Below, piece by piece: positions 37,149 through 45,409 of a stretch of DNA of 64,000 nt. The translations under genes were made by a program, and so were the position numbers. The stretch is from contig NZ_CP009517.1 of the NCBI RefSeq assembly GCF_000970305.1, forward strand, positions 62,001 to 126,000. Reading direction: 5' to 3'. The DNA is from Methanosarcina barkeri 3 (lineage in GTDB: Archaea; Halobacteriota; Methanosarcinia; Methanosarcinales; Methanosarcinaceae). Every line of letters starts with the position of its first letter. The stretch's first letter is position 1. The notes beneath the pieces are model-generated. The model saw only the letters and a list, made by a program, of their open reading frames with translations, ran no database searches and had not been told where the DNA came from.

Positions 37149-37781
37149 CTATTTTCTCCCATATGTCCTACCGGGATGCAAGGCACGAATGCTCATTCGA
37201 GCTATCCATCGATGGTACCTTACTATGTGTATAACAGCAAAGACCACAAAGATCCAGCCTATAAGATTATGGAGATGTGCCCATTCATAGCCTGGCAGAC
37301 CCCAGAATAGTTCACCATTCAATGAACCTGTTACTGTGCCGTACTTGCTGTTACTGATAAGCATAAGGGCCGCTCCCGAAACTGTGCATATCAAAAAGTT
37401 CAGAAAAACCACGGCATAGCCTGCTCTGAGGGTTCGCCGCCAATGCATAGCAATATGTACGATAATGAGAGCTACAAGAATCAAGCCGGTCAGATTGTGG
37501 AGATGTGCCCACTCATATCCCTGCAATCCCCAGAACAGTTCATCATTTAGCAACCCTGCTCTCGTATAACCACTACTATGAAAAGCACCATGCTCGATCC
37601 GCATTAGAGCTGCACCTGAGACTGTACATATAAAGAAGGAAAGGAAGGCCATGAGATCAATCCAAAAATTGAGATAAGCCTTACCTGGCACGAATCTATT
37701 CTTAACAGGAGAGTTTTTTAACACTTTACTGCCCTTAATTGGGGTGAAAGCCGTCAAATTTGTGTTTTCTTCTCTCTCCAT
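37149..37781 (-). CDS. DUF4405 membrane protein with internal duplication
   Basis: 210 residues with four to five hydrophobic helices. The block FxICTVSGAALM ... GELFWGLxGYEWAHLHNLxG occurs twice (about residues 55-105 and 131-182), each with paired histidines in helices (HLHN, then HIAMHW or HIVRYH). That is the arrangement expected of a cytochrome b-like haem-binding four-helix core. GAGGGA upstream and a TGATGAATG junction tie it to the RDD gene. The haem role is inferred. Confidence 0.75.
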   Translation of the reverse strand: MEREENTNLTAFTPIKGSKVLKNSPVKNRFVPGKAYLNFWIDLMAFLSFFICTVSGAALMRIEHGAFHSSGYTRAGLLNDELFWGLQGYEWAHLHNLTGLILVALIIVHIAMHWRRTLRAGYAVVFLNFLICTVSGAALMLISNSKYGTVTGSLNGELFWGLPGYEWAHLHNLIGWIFVVFAVIHIVRYHRWIARMSIRALHPGRTYGRK

Positions 37782-37784
37782 TCA

Positions 37785-38564
37785 TCAATCCCTCGATTCT
37801 TCAAACCCTCTATTTTTCTTTCCGTACACGACGATGGTATCTGCCATCCTGTCGAGGCCCCGCTGCCTTTCTTTGTAGAAGAAGATCAGCATGATGAGCG
37901 TGTCTATCACGATCAGGTTGTTGATGTACTTCGATAGGTTCCTGAGTATGGCTTCCTTGTACCCGATCTTTGTACCGTCGGACCGAAGCACCCACAGGCC
38001 CATTATTTTTTTGCCGGCGGTGTAGCCGAAGTGTCCCTCGAGGAAAACATAGTAGCCGAGGATGACGACCAAGGCCGATAGTGCCGTTACCACTCCGACG
38101 ATCAATATTCCGATGACATAAAGCGGGCTCTGAGATTCAAACCATACATCAGTAGCCGGGGAGTCTTCCATTGGCATGCCCGAGAGTGCCAGTATCATTA
38201 AGAGAGGCGATACGATCGCTACAAGCAGAGTACATAATACTGCGCAGTCGATGACGAATGCCACCAGCCGAGACCAGAACCCCGCCCTTCTCAGCATTGG
38301 TGCGTATGATTTCATGAAGCTATCCGCAGTCTCTCGGGGAGGACTAACGTTCACATTCGCTGCGCGGACGTCGTCCACCGATACCATATTCACTCCGCGT
38401 GCACGTGCTTCGTTTTCCGCCCGCTCGTAATATGTCGACCGTAGTTCTTTAACCATCTCCAGGCGTTCCTTATTGTCCAGGTTGATGTTCCTGACGAACT
38501 CGTCCAGGTTCTTCTCTATCTCTCGTTTTGCATCTTCAGAAAAATCCATGATAAGTCCCTTCAT
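37785..38564 (-). CDS. HAAS-like plus RDD membrane protein
   Basis: 259 residues (254 from the ATG at 38549, which has AAGGGA upstream; the ATG at 38564 overlaps the padR stop as ATGA). Residues about 5-75 are a charged helical domain like the HAAS domains that accompany PadR regulators. After it comes an RDD domain: RRAGFWSRLVAFVIDCAVL, a long helix pair, GYTAGKKIMGLWVLRSDG and RQRGLDRMADTIVVYGKK. The coding sequence is clearly GC-richer than most neighbours, suggesting transfer. Confidence 0.78.
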   Translation of the reverse strand: MKGLIMDFSEDAKREIEKNLDEFVRNINLDNKERLEMVKELRSTYYERAENEARARGVNMVSVDDVRAANVNVSPPRETADSFMKSYAPMLRRAGFWSRLVAFVIDCAVLCTLLVAIVSPLLMILALSGMPMEDSPATDVWFESQSPLYVIGILIVGVVTALSALVVILGYYVFLEGHFGYTAGKKIMGLWVLRSDGTKIGYKEAILRNLSKYINNLIVIDTLIMLIFFYKERQRGLDRMADTIVVYGKKNRGFEESRD

Positions 38565-38920
38565 CCGTTATAATTCCATATCCGGTCCATTACCTCATTA
38601 TGTTTCAACCATTCATTTTTCATCTCATCGAAGAAGGCTCGGCCCCTTGGGGTAATGCCATAATACTTACGGGGAGGCATGCCCGGTTCCGTCTCCTTCC
38701 AGTAGCTTGTAATCAGCCCCTCCCCTTCCATCATGTGGAGGGCCGGGTAAGCGTTGCTCTCCGTCAACACGAAAACACCGTCGGTGACTGAGATCAGCTC
38801 CTTTATGATCTCGTAACCGTACATGTCACGGCAGCGGAGCAGTGAAAGCAGCGCTACTTTTGTGCTACCCTTCCTCAATTCTTTTTGCCATTTTTCCATA
38901 TCTGATTGCATCATTACCAC
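38561..38920 (-). CDS. PadR-family transcriptional regulator
   Basis: 119 residues, the usual PadR size. The winged helix is plain: KVALLSLLRCRDMYGYEIIKEL, then ESNAYPALHMMEGEGLITSYW and PPRKYYGITPRGRAFF. It probably represses its own operon (RDD and DUF4405 genes downstream, with an ATGA overlap). GC content is high for this genome. The start may be any of several Met codons at the N-terminus (MVMMQSDM). Confidence 0.88.
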   Translation of the reverse strand: MVMMQSDMEKWQKELRKGSTKVALLSLLRCRDMYGYEIIKELISVTDGVFVLTESNAYPALHMMEGEGLITSYWKETEPGMPPRKYYGITPRGRAFFDEMKNEWLKHNEVMDRIWNYNG

Positions 38921-39285
38921 ATACTATGCGGTACATAATAGAGTTAAGTACCTAATAGTTATATGTACATCAAACTATTATATAGGTTTTTTCATTTGTA
39001 AGTGTGATCGATTAATAACAGGCCTTTTTAAAAAAGACATAGACCTATACTTATTTCAAAAAAACAGTTGAGGGAATATGAGAAAATCGAAAGGTGAACG
39101 ACCATTTGAGGGCTCATTAATTTAGAACTAGTTAAACCGTATGTGTTCACTATAATGGGTAAAAACTTGTGATATAAAGGTCAAAACTTAAATCTCAATT
39201 TGTAAAAGCACCCAAAGACTTATACTTGAAAAGTTGAGGTACAGAGAGCGGAGTAAAGAGAAACTCTTATATGGTCCTTTTTTTC
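38921..39285. other. Spacer with padR promoter and possible IS edge
   Basis: About 365 bp. AT-rich boxes near 38940-38990 (tatatgtacatcaaactattatatagg) lie upstream of padR and contain a TATA element. The part from 39070 on probably belongs to the transposase element, but no inverted ends could be defined. Confidence 0.4.
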
Positions 39286-40182
39286 CTAGCTCTCAGCTAA
39301 GCGTTGTAATGCCTTTTTATCGCTAACGCAGAAAGCAATAACTGCCCCTGCTAAAAATACAGCTAAAGAGCAGTATTTTTTAACAGAACGCATTGTATAT
39401 CGGTGTAAAGTCTCCATATTACACGCTTTTTTGGCTAATTTAAACGTGTCCTCTATTAGAGATCTAATTGGTCTAAGTTCTTTCCAATTTTTGATCAAAG
39501 ATTTAAATTTAATAACTAATCTTTTGTAAAGCTTCTTCTCGTTTTCCGTATTTCTTTTTGAATCAAATATATTCAGAGGATAGCTCAACATGTCGAAAAG
39601 TTTGTTGAATTTGCAATTTACCCTAGGAAAAATAACAGGAACTATTTTGTATTTTGCTATTCCTATTACATAATTCTCGTATGAATAATAACCTCTATCT
39701 AAGAAAAGAGTGTCTCCTGCTCTTATTTTCTTTCTTCTTTTAAGCTCTTCTAGAGTCTGAGGATAAACAGTGTATTCACTGACATTTGCTTCATTAACAA
39801 TGAAAGCAATCGGCTTTAAACTGGGATATTCAAGAGCAAGAGTTAACTTCATTCCAATAAAATAACCTCTATGCGTAGAATAGCCCCATTTAAATTCTCG
39901 GTTTTCCAACATCTTTTTGGTAATCTTCTTTTTAAACCAGTTAAAGTCAAGATCGATGTCTGTGCTATCGATAATAATTTGACTTAAACCTCTTTTCCGA
40001 CGAGAGCAAACGTTATTAAGTAATACAACAACGAAATCGATAAATCGGTCTGGATCAAAGCTACTCATAATGCAATAAACTTCATCTTCAGAAGGTACTG
40101 ACTTGATTTTCATAAATTTTCGTAGCTTTTTCTTATCTTGTAGTTCACTGACAACATAAGATATTTCGAGGCAAAAATACAT
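39286..40182 (-). CDS. IS4/IS5-like DDE transposase
   Basis: 298 residues with DDE-type features: IIIDSTDIDLD (first Asp), GDTLFLDRGYYSY (second Asp) and IRSLIEDTFKLAKKA (Glu), plus the HRYTMRSVKKY end. AAAGGA precedes the ATG at 40182. A 22-codon frame in another phase (MHIYCPKQAFHILSFD) ends in TGATG over this start, so the original reading frame may have begun upstream and be frameshifted. The protein is somewhat short for the group. Activity uncertain. Confidence 0.8.
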   Translation of the reverse strand: MYFCLEISYVVSELQDKKKLRKFMKIKSVPSEDEVYCIMSSFDPDRFIDFVVVLLNNVCSRRKRGLSQIIIDSTDIDLDFNWFKKKITKKMLENREFKWGYSTHRGYFIGMKLTLALEYPSLKPIAFIVNEANVSEYTVYPQTLEELKRRKKIRAGDTLFLDRGYYSYENYVIGIAKYKIVPVIFPRVNCKFNKLFDMLSYPLNIFDSKRNTENEKKLYKRLVIKFKSLIKNWKELRPIRSLIEDTFKLAKKACNMETLHRYTMRSVKKYCSLAVFLAGAVIAFCVSDKKALQRLAES

Positions 40183-40577
40183 CAGGATCCTTTCAAATCA
40201 ATGTCAAAACTAAGGATATGGAACGCTTGTTTTGGGCAATAGATATGCATTTAGAACTCTCCCAATAAAAGTACACTTTAAAAACCAATATTTTAGATAA
40301 ATAATCTGCAAAAATCTTTAAAATCTGTAAATGATCAAGATAAAAACTTTGTTTGTTCACAATTTATATTTATTTATGACTAAGGCACTTGATATCATTT
40401 TCATCCACACGAAATTCAATGCTGAAAGCAAAGAAGAAAAGACGTTTAATACACTAATTGAAGCATATAAGGTTTCTAAATTGCAAATAAATCATTTAAC
40501 ACATATACTTTAAATGGGGGAGGTTCAACACCAGGTTTAATTGGGTAATTGAGGCTTAATAACTCTTAAAGAACTGA
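40183..40577. other. Spacer upstream of the transposase gene
   Basis: About 400 bp without a supportable gene. It contains the 22-codon frame that overlaps the transposase start (about 40181-40247). No inverted repeat ends were found. Confidence 0.35.
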
Positions 40578-40802
40578 TTATCTTTTGAGGGGTCTAAAAT
40601 ACATACTTGTAAGGACGATTTTCAGATTAGGGATTGATTTTTCAAGAGGCAATATTTCGTACTGTGAAAGTATTTGTTTTGTGGATCGCAAATCAAAAAC
40701 GTTTAATATTTCTGAAAGCAATCTCCATTTGAAATCTTCGTATATTGGTATAAGCGGAGGTTTCACAATAGACACCAGAGGAGGATTAGACGTCCTCCTC
40801 AA
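40578..40802 (-). CDS. Possible short hypothetical protein or remnant
   Basis: 74 codons. The middle reads like real protein (IPIYEDFKWRLLSEILNVFD and then QILSQYEILPLEKSIPNL), with GAGGAGG upstream. There is no recognised family. The surrounding 1.5 kb is decayed, so it may be a piece of a transposase or other lost gene. Confidence 0.3.
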   Translation of the reverse strand: MRRTSNPPLVSIVKPPLIPIYEDFKWRLLSEILNVFDLRSTKQILSQYEILPLEKSIPNLKIVLTSMYFRPLKR

Positions 40803-41246
40803 TAAATTCTACGGTTTTAAACTAAATAAATTCAAAATTTAGACAAAAATTAGATGTATTTTTTGAAGGGTAGATATTTTAAAGATTTTTTTCAGAAATA
40901 AAGCATTAATGCTTGTCTTATTTTCATGCAATTTTTTTAGGTCCCTCTAGTGAATGTCGAGTTTGTAGTGAAAATAGTTTATATTCTTATGAGTAGAACT
41001 TAGAGAATGATACTTTTCAATCTTTACTTTAATTAATTTGAGTAATAATTCTGTAGATTGTAACTCTAACACTTATTTTAGTCAAGAAAAAACTATAATA
41101 TTCAAGCTTCAGAACTTCATCTCTAATCAGAAGTCGAAAGGTTAACCATGGAAAACTCGAAATAAAGGAAATCGGGGTCGAGTCTTCTATGCTGTTTTCT
41201 TTATCTTCTGTGGTTATAAAATAAGTACAAGTACATACATCAGGAA

Positions 41247-41408
41247 CTATGATACTGATTTTAATGCTCCGGAAAATTTGATTTTACGCTGTTGGTTGAT
41301 GTTATTCCAAAAACACTCTGTAAGATGCTTCATGTCTTTTTGCAATTCGGTGATGTTATAATAATCGGATATTGAGCACAAAATGTGAGTACATCTGGCA
41401 CTGAAAAA
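41247..41408 (-). pseudogene. C-terminal fragment of an unknown protein
   Basis: 53 codons between two stops with no start codon. It contains ISDYYNITELQKDMKHLTE, an amphipathic segment typical of coding sequence, then WNNINQQRKIKF. No homologue can be named. It lies about 1 kb from the transposase gene in a region without intact genes. Confidence 0.25.
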
Positions 41409-41936
41409 TTAATCATTAAAGTATTCAACTGTGTAACAATGGATGGTCATTGAACTGGATATATAAGTATTCAGTTTTTTCTTATTCCATGTCATCCTGA
41501 AATCTGGGTCCAAATTATTAATCAGTAAAATTATAATATTTTCAATATGATACCTGAAATTTTTTATATAAAATATTATTATATAATATGTTTCAAATAC
41601 CAAAAATCTTATGCAGTTTCTTGTGCCAAGGCCAGTTGAAAGTTTTTCAACTCCTTTTTAATATATACAACTTTAAATAGTATGAGTACATTATTAATTG
41701 TTAGAGATGAATAACCTTCTAATTATATACCTATACAGGTTTAATTAATCAGCCTGTAAGGCCCTTCCCATCAATCTCACAAAACGGACAAAACGGGGCT
41801 CTAGTAACTGGTTATAAACATAAAATATTTATTTTTAATGACCGGTTGTTGGACTTAAAACAGAAACAATCCGCTACATCACGTAAAAACGTTTTTTATT
41901 GTATTTATAATTTCAAAACGAAATAGGTTACCCTAT

Positions 41937-41961
41937 AAATATATACACAGTGTATATATTT
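41937..41961. promoter_or_regulatory. Perfect 25-bp palindrome upstream of the winged-helix gene
   Basis: Arms AAATATATACAC and GTGTATATATTT are exact reverse complements around a single central A. The arms contain TATA-like sequence. The site is about 125 bp before the regulator ATG at 42086. A dimeric regulator binding here would block or reshape TBP access, so an autoregulatory operator is plausible. Confidence 0.6.
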
Positions 41962-42085
41962 CGTGATTGTCGTCAGTTTTAAATGATAATTATAAAAGTC
42001 TTCACTGAAGACCTAAACATAATCATCTTTATATTATTTTAACTGACAAACTTATCAGTAAAATTTTAAGACAGAAGGGGTTATC

Positions 42086-42484
42086 ATGAAAGACTATGAA
42101 GTTAAAGTGCTGGACGAAAACGACCACATTTTTATTGAAACGTTAAGAAACCTTGGGATGTCCAGAAATGTCGCTACAACTATGGCATATCTTATGAATG
42201 TTGACGAGGCTTCATCACGTGAAATAGAAATCAGTACAGGATTAAGACAACCAGAAGTAAGTCTTGCAATGAGGCTGATGCGCAACCAGTCCTGGGTTAG
42301 CGTTCGTTCGGAAAAGAAACCCGGTAAAGGACGCCCAATAAAGATCTACGCTCTTGCAGCTCCGGTTGACGAAATCATCAGTTATTACGAAGACAAAATT
42401 TACAAAGAATCTCAGGCCACCATATCAGCAATTAAGAAGCTGAAGGTTATGAGTAAAAAGGTACCTCTTACTCCCACAAAGTAA
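42086..42484 (+). CDS. Winged-helix transcriptional regulator
   Basis: 132 residues. A helix-turn-helix of ArsR/TrmB-like type: NVATTMAYLMNVDEASSREI, then STGLRQPEVSLAMRLMRNQ as recognition helix, and a wing with KKPGKGRPIKIYAL. A C-terminal helix (about residues 95-125) could dimerise. AGAAGGGG lies before the ATG. Its target is unknown. A perfect palindrome upstream suggests it controls itself. Confidence 0.8.
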   Translation: MKDYEVKVLDENDHIFIETLRNLGMSRNVATTMAYLMNVDEASSREIEISTGLRQPEVSLAMRLMRNQSWVSVRSEKKPGKGRPIKIYALAAPVDEIISYYEDKIYKESQATISAIKKLKVMSKKVPLTPTK

Positions 42485-42609
42485 AGACCCTCAAAACGAA
42501 CTTGCTCCATAATGGCTGATAATTCTTCTATGGAATTTGACCATTATGGAAACAAAAATCTTAATTCTTCGAGCTATTTTTCATTCTTGCTCTGTATTCT
42601 CTCTACTTT

Positions 42610-43112
42610 TCTAGATCAACCGTTGCGCCGTTTGATCAAAACCGTTGCGCCGGTTTATCACGCCGATAGGGTTAGGGGATAAGTTTCTCAAATCCAATGT
42701 TTCTCGTGTTTTCGATAAAACCTTTTCTCAAAAGGTTTTCGAGCAAGCTGTTTTTGAAAAAAGGTATAACCATGTCTGCTGAGTAATGAAAAAAGAAACT
42801 TGAGTAGATCAGTTTTTCTTAACGCATTGAGAATCTAACCTTTCTTGCCCTTAAATTCGCAGTTCTAGCTCAGTTCAGTATCTTCATTATAACTCAGCCC
42901 TCTTGAGCGAACGAAGTGAGCGAAACGGACCCGTCCTCCCGAGACGGTACTCGGGTGACGGTACTCGGGTGACGGAACTCGGGTGACGGAACTCGGGTGA
43001 CGGAACTCGGGAAGTGAAACTTATTTATTCATAAGTTAATCCTCTTGAGCGAACGAAGTGAGCGAAACGGACCCGTCCTCCCGAGACGGGACTCGGGTGA
43101 CGGAACTCGGGC
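42610..43112 (+). repeat. Dispersed intergenic repeat, copy B
   Basis: The same modules as 14781-15395 in the same order: accgttgcgccggtttatcacgccgatagggtt, a variable middle, cctttcttgcccttaa, cagtatcttcattataac, and two cttgagcgaacgaagtgagcgaaacgg blocks, each followed by a CCCGTC/GACGG hairpin. After the first block a 14-bp unit (tgacggaactcggg or tgacggtactcggg) is repeated four to five times (42945-43013). Like copy A it lies between converging genes. Confidence 0.8.
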
Positions 43113-43212
43113 AGCGATACGAACTAAGTGATAAAAACGCTACATAATAACTTTCAAAAAAAGTGGAAAAAAGAGTTGTAATAAATGAGAGGTTCTGCCT
43201 TTTGCTGGGAAG

Positions 43213-43425
43213 TCAGCCTCCTGTGACAACTCGGAGGATTGTAAGAGTATCAGAACTGACTGTCCCATCAAGGGGAACAGCATTCCCTTCATTTAATACA
43301 AGTACTGTTTCCTGATTTATTTCCAAAGTATCAAGCAGATCTTCATAGGTAGTGCTCTCGTCTACTTCTACAGTCTGCTCAGAAATCTCTCCAGCCTGGA
43401 TTGTTATGTGTACTCTTCTACTCAC
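43213..43425 (-). CDS. Ubiquitin-like MoaD/ThiS/SAMP-type protein
   Basis: 70 residues starting MSRRVHITIQAGEISEQTVEV, with a beta-grasp pattern and the diagnostic C-terminal diglycine (ILRVVTGG). Such proteins carry sulfur as a thiocarboxylate or modify proteins as SAMPs; which applies here cannot be decided. Its GTG start overlaps the stop of a 42-codon gene (GTGA), so the two are translationally coupled. No MoaE or E1-like gene is in the window. Confidence 0.85.
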   Translation of the reverse strand: MSRRVHITIQAGEISEQTVEVDESTTYEDLLDTLEINQETVLVLNEGNAVPLDGTVSSDTLTILRVVTGG

Positions 43426-43550
43426 TCTATTGATCCACCGCCGCTTACCTGAATTTCGCCTACGATTTCCTTTATAAACTTCTGCTCCAGTTCATATTCT
43501 TTCCTGATGCCTTTCCTTTCTGCATTTCTCTTCTGGAACTTTCCTGTCAT
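43422..43550 (-). CDS. 42-residue basic protein coupled to the ubiquitin-like gene
   Basis: An ATG at 43550 with GGAG 8 bp upstream opens a 42-codon frame: MTGKFQKRNAERKGIRKEYE, a charged helix continuing LEQKFIKEIVGEI, and the end QVSGGGSIE. It ends in TGA overlapping the GTG start of the MoaD-like gene. The strong Shine-Dalgarno and overlap argue that it is real. No family is known to me; a partner or substrate of the ubiquitin-like protein is a guess. Confidence 0.65.
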   Translation of the reverse strand: MTGKFQKRNAERKGIRKEYELEQKFIKEIVGEIQVSGGGSIE

Positions 43551-43551
43551 T

Positions 43552-43641
43552 TTAGATCTCCTTACGATTTTTCAGGTTTGCAACATAGTTGGTATAGATC
43601 TCTTCAAGCAGACTTATATTTTTGTCTTCTAGAGATGTATA
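43552..43641 (-). pseudogene. Possible C-terminal remnant upstream of the 42-codon gene
   Basis: A start-less frame of about 29 codons (YTSLEDKNISLLEEIYTNYV, then ANLKNRKEI) ends in TAA one base before the ATG of the 42-codon gene. It reads like a protein end and shares the following gene's Shine-Dalgarno. Either a lost gene's tail or a peptide with an unusual start. Confidence 0.3.
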
Positions 43642-44133
43642 TCCATATTATAATGATTTTGTGTTTTAATTAATTTTTTGGTTGACAATAAGTTGGTTAA
43701 CATATCTAATATTCAAACTTCATGGATACCACATATTCTGAACTTAAACTTCAACTAAGGTTAACATTGAATCTGATATCATTCAAAAATTTGACAATAT
43801 AAAATTTATATTTAAATTTTAAGGCAAAGATAAAAGATATTTATTCAGAAACTAAAATTTATTGGATTATTGGCTAATACAATAAATCTTTCAAACTCAA
43901 AGCAAAAAATATTAATACTGAATCTTTCCGAAAAATGTCGCAAGTAAAGACAGGTAAGGGAAAGAGACTGATGAAAAAAGAACAGATGAAGGAAAAATGA
44001 TAGCTAAAAAAGAATATATGAAGGAAAGAGGCTGATGAAGGAAATATCAAACGAAAGAGAAAAGGAAACAACTTACCTTATTCTTAAACTCAATCTTATA
44101 CGAAAGTAACTCAAAAAGTCGAAAAAATAATAT
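43642..44133. other. AT-rich intergenic region
   Basis: No gene. A direct-repeat tract of gatgaaggaaag/gatgaaaaaag words lies at 43965-44050. It contains whatever promoter serves the small coupled genes at 43213-43550, but no single box stands out. Confidence 0.4.
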
Positions 44134-44204
44134 ACATCAGCCGGGATTCGAACCCGGGTTCGAGCGTTGGCAACGCCCGGTGATGACCGCTACACTACTG
44201 ATGT
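44134..44204 (-). tRNA. tRNA-Gly (GCC), copy 1
   Basis: 71-nt cloverleaf. Acceptor ACATCAG pairs with CTGATGT, the anticodon loop is TTGCCAA (anticodon GCC), and the T-arm is CCGGG TTCGAAT CCCGG. CCA is not encoded. Identical to copy 2 except for one acceptor base. Confidence 0.95.
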
Positions 44205-44214
44205 TCTATTATGG

Positions 44215-44287
44215 TGCCCAGACCCGGATTCGAACCGGGGACAACTGCCTCTTCAGGGCAGCGCTCTCCCACTGAGCTACCTGGGCA
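44215..44287 (-). tRNA. tRNA-Phe (GAA), copy 1
   Basis: 73 nt. Acceptor TGCCCAG/CTGGGCA, anticodon stem CTGCC/GGCAG with loop CTGAAGA (anticodon GAA), T-arm CCCGG TTCGAAT CCGGG. It lies 10 bp upstream, in transcription order, of tRNA-Gly. Confidence 0.96.
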
Positions 44288-44350
44288 GGCAGGTTAATTT
44301 AAAGTATACTTAGAGTGAATGATAACTTATTTTTTATTTTCGTTTTAACA

Positions 44351-44370
44351 TTCCGGAAAACTCTCCGGAA
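44351..44370. terminator. Hairpin in the Val-Phe tRNA spacer, copy 1
   Basis: TTCCGGA and TCCGGAA form a 7-bp stem with a 6-nt loop. On the plus strand it is followed by attttttaa; on the transcribed minus strand it lies between tRNA-Val and tRNA-Phe. It may be a processing or pausing signal rather than a terminator. The identical hairpin is at 44734-44753. Confidence 0.35.
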
Positions 44371-44381
44371 ATTTTTTAAGT

Positions 44382-44454
44382 GGGCCCGCTGAGATTCGAA
44401 CTCAGGACCTCCGCCATGTCAAGGCGACGTCATAACCGTCTAGACCACGAGCCC
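44382..44454 (-). tRNA. tRNA-Val (GAC), copy 1
   Basis: 73 nt. Acceptor GGGCTCG/CGGGCCC, anticodon loop TTGACAT (anticodon GAC), T-arm CTGAG TTCGAAT CTCAG. First tRNA of the downstream trio. Confidence 0.95.
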
Positions 44455-44516
44455 ATATTGTTTTTGTTTTTTGCATCTGGAAATACTTATCCGAAGCACT
44501 ACATTAAAAAAGTTAT

Positions 44517-44587
44517 ACACCAGCCGGGATTCGAACCCGGGTTCGAGCGTTGGCAACGCCCGGTGATGACCGCTACACTACTGATGT
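44517..44587 (-). tRNA. tRNA-Gly (GCC), copy 2
   Basis: As copy 1, offset by exactly 383 bp. The 3' acceptor strand is CTGGTGT instead of CTGATGT, turning one A-U pair into a G-U pair. Confidence 0.94.
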
Positions 44588-44597
44588 TCTATTATGG

Positions 44598-44670
44598 TGC
44601 CCAGACCCGGATTCGAACCGGGGACAACTGCCTCTTCAGGGCAGCGCTCTCCCACTGAGCTACCTGGGCA
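44598..44670 (-). tRNA. tRNA-Phe (GAA), copy 2
   Basis: Identical to the tRNA-Phe at 44215-44287, offset 383 bp. Confidence 0.96.
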
Positions 44671-44764
44671 GGCAGGTTAATTTAAAGTATACTTAGAGTG
44701 AATGATAACTTATTTTTTATTTTCGTTTTAACATTCCGGAAAACTCTCCGGAAATTTTTTAAGT

Positions 44765-44837
44765 GGGCCCGCTGAGATTCGAACTCAGGACCTCCGCCAT
44801 GTCAAGGCGACGTCATAACCGTCTAGACCACGAGCCC
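44765..44837 (-). tRNA. tRNA-Val (GAC), copy 2
   Basis: Identical to the tRNA-Val at 44382-44454, offset 383 bp. It is the first gene after the promoter at about 44900. Confidence 0.95.
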
Positions 44838-44889
44838 AGTAGTTTGTTGCTTCCGCTTTTAGCACAAAAGTGCAACTCCATAGTACGCA

Positions 44890-44912
44890 TCATCATTTAT
44901 ATAAGTTTTGGG
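44890..44912 (-). promoter_or_regulatory. Promoter of the tRNA cluster
   Basis: On the minus strand AAAACTTATATAAATGATG is a textbook BRE/TATA combination about 60 bp before the first tRNA-Val. No comparably strong box precedes the second trio (44455-44516), so all six tRNAs may form one transcript. Confidence 0.65.
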
Positions 44913-45409
44913 TGGTATGGACCTTTTCTAATCGAATCAATCTTTAAAAACATTAAATTTTTATATAGTTTGCATCCGGTTTTCTTCTCAGGGTTCTAAT
45001 GATAAATCTTTTTAGATACTTTGTTTTCCAACCAGTATTGCAAAATCCTTTACCTGTAACTCTTCAAACTTAATCTTCTGATTTTTTTATGGAATATAGT
45101 TCTTTAGTAAGTCGATAATTCTTCAGTAAATCGATATTTCTTTAGTAAATTGATATTTCTTTGGTAAGTCGGAATACTTTATCTCAATCTCTGGAGAGCA
45201 TAAAATCTGTTATAGGAAATATCGAAATGTAGCTCAAAGTAAAAGCAGCTCAACAAGTAAAAAGTGGCTCAAGGTAAAAGCAGCTTAATAAGTAAAAAGA
45301 GGCTCAAAGTAAAAGCTGCTCAATAAGCAAAAAAGGCTCAACGTAAGGCAGCACAATGTAAAGCACGTAACGATAACGAAACTCTTCCCAGTTTTGAGGA
45401 GAAACATGA
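44913..45409. repeat. Repeat-rich intergenic region
   Basis: No gene. A unit aatcgatatttctttagta recurs four times at 45105-45175, and a ~50-bp unit built of ggctcaaagtaaaagcagctcaataagtaaaa recurs about three times at 45230-45345. It leads into GAGGAG before the MBL gene. Confidence 0.6.

Larger units (their letters stand above)
40843..42085. other. Decayed, AT-rich region
   Basis: About 1.2 kb without an intact gene. One stop-to-stop minus-strand frame at 41247-41408 (YYNITELQKDMKHLTECFW and then IKFSGALKSVS) reads like the end of a protein without a start codon. The last 150 bp hold the palindrome and promoter of the next gene. Confidence 0.4.

Noticed and set aside
44380-44658. 92-codon frame across tRNA genes
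   Set aside because: It is antisense to tRNA sequence; the match to frequently annotated spurious proteins is an artefact.
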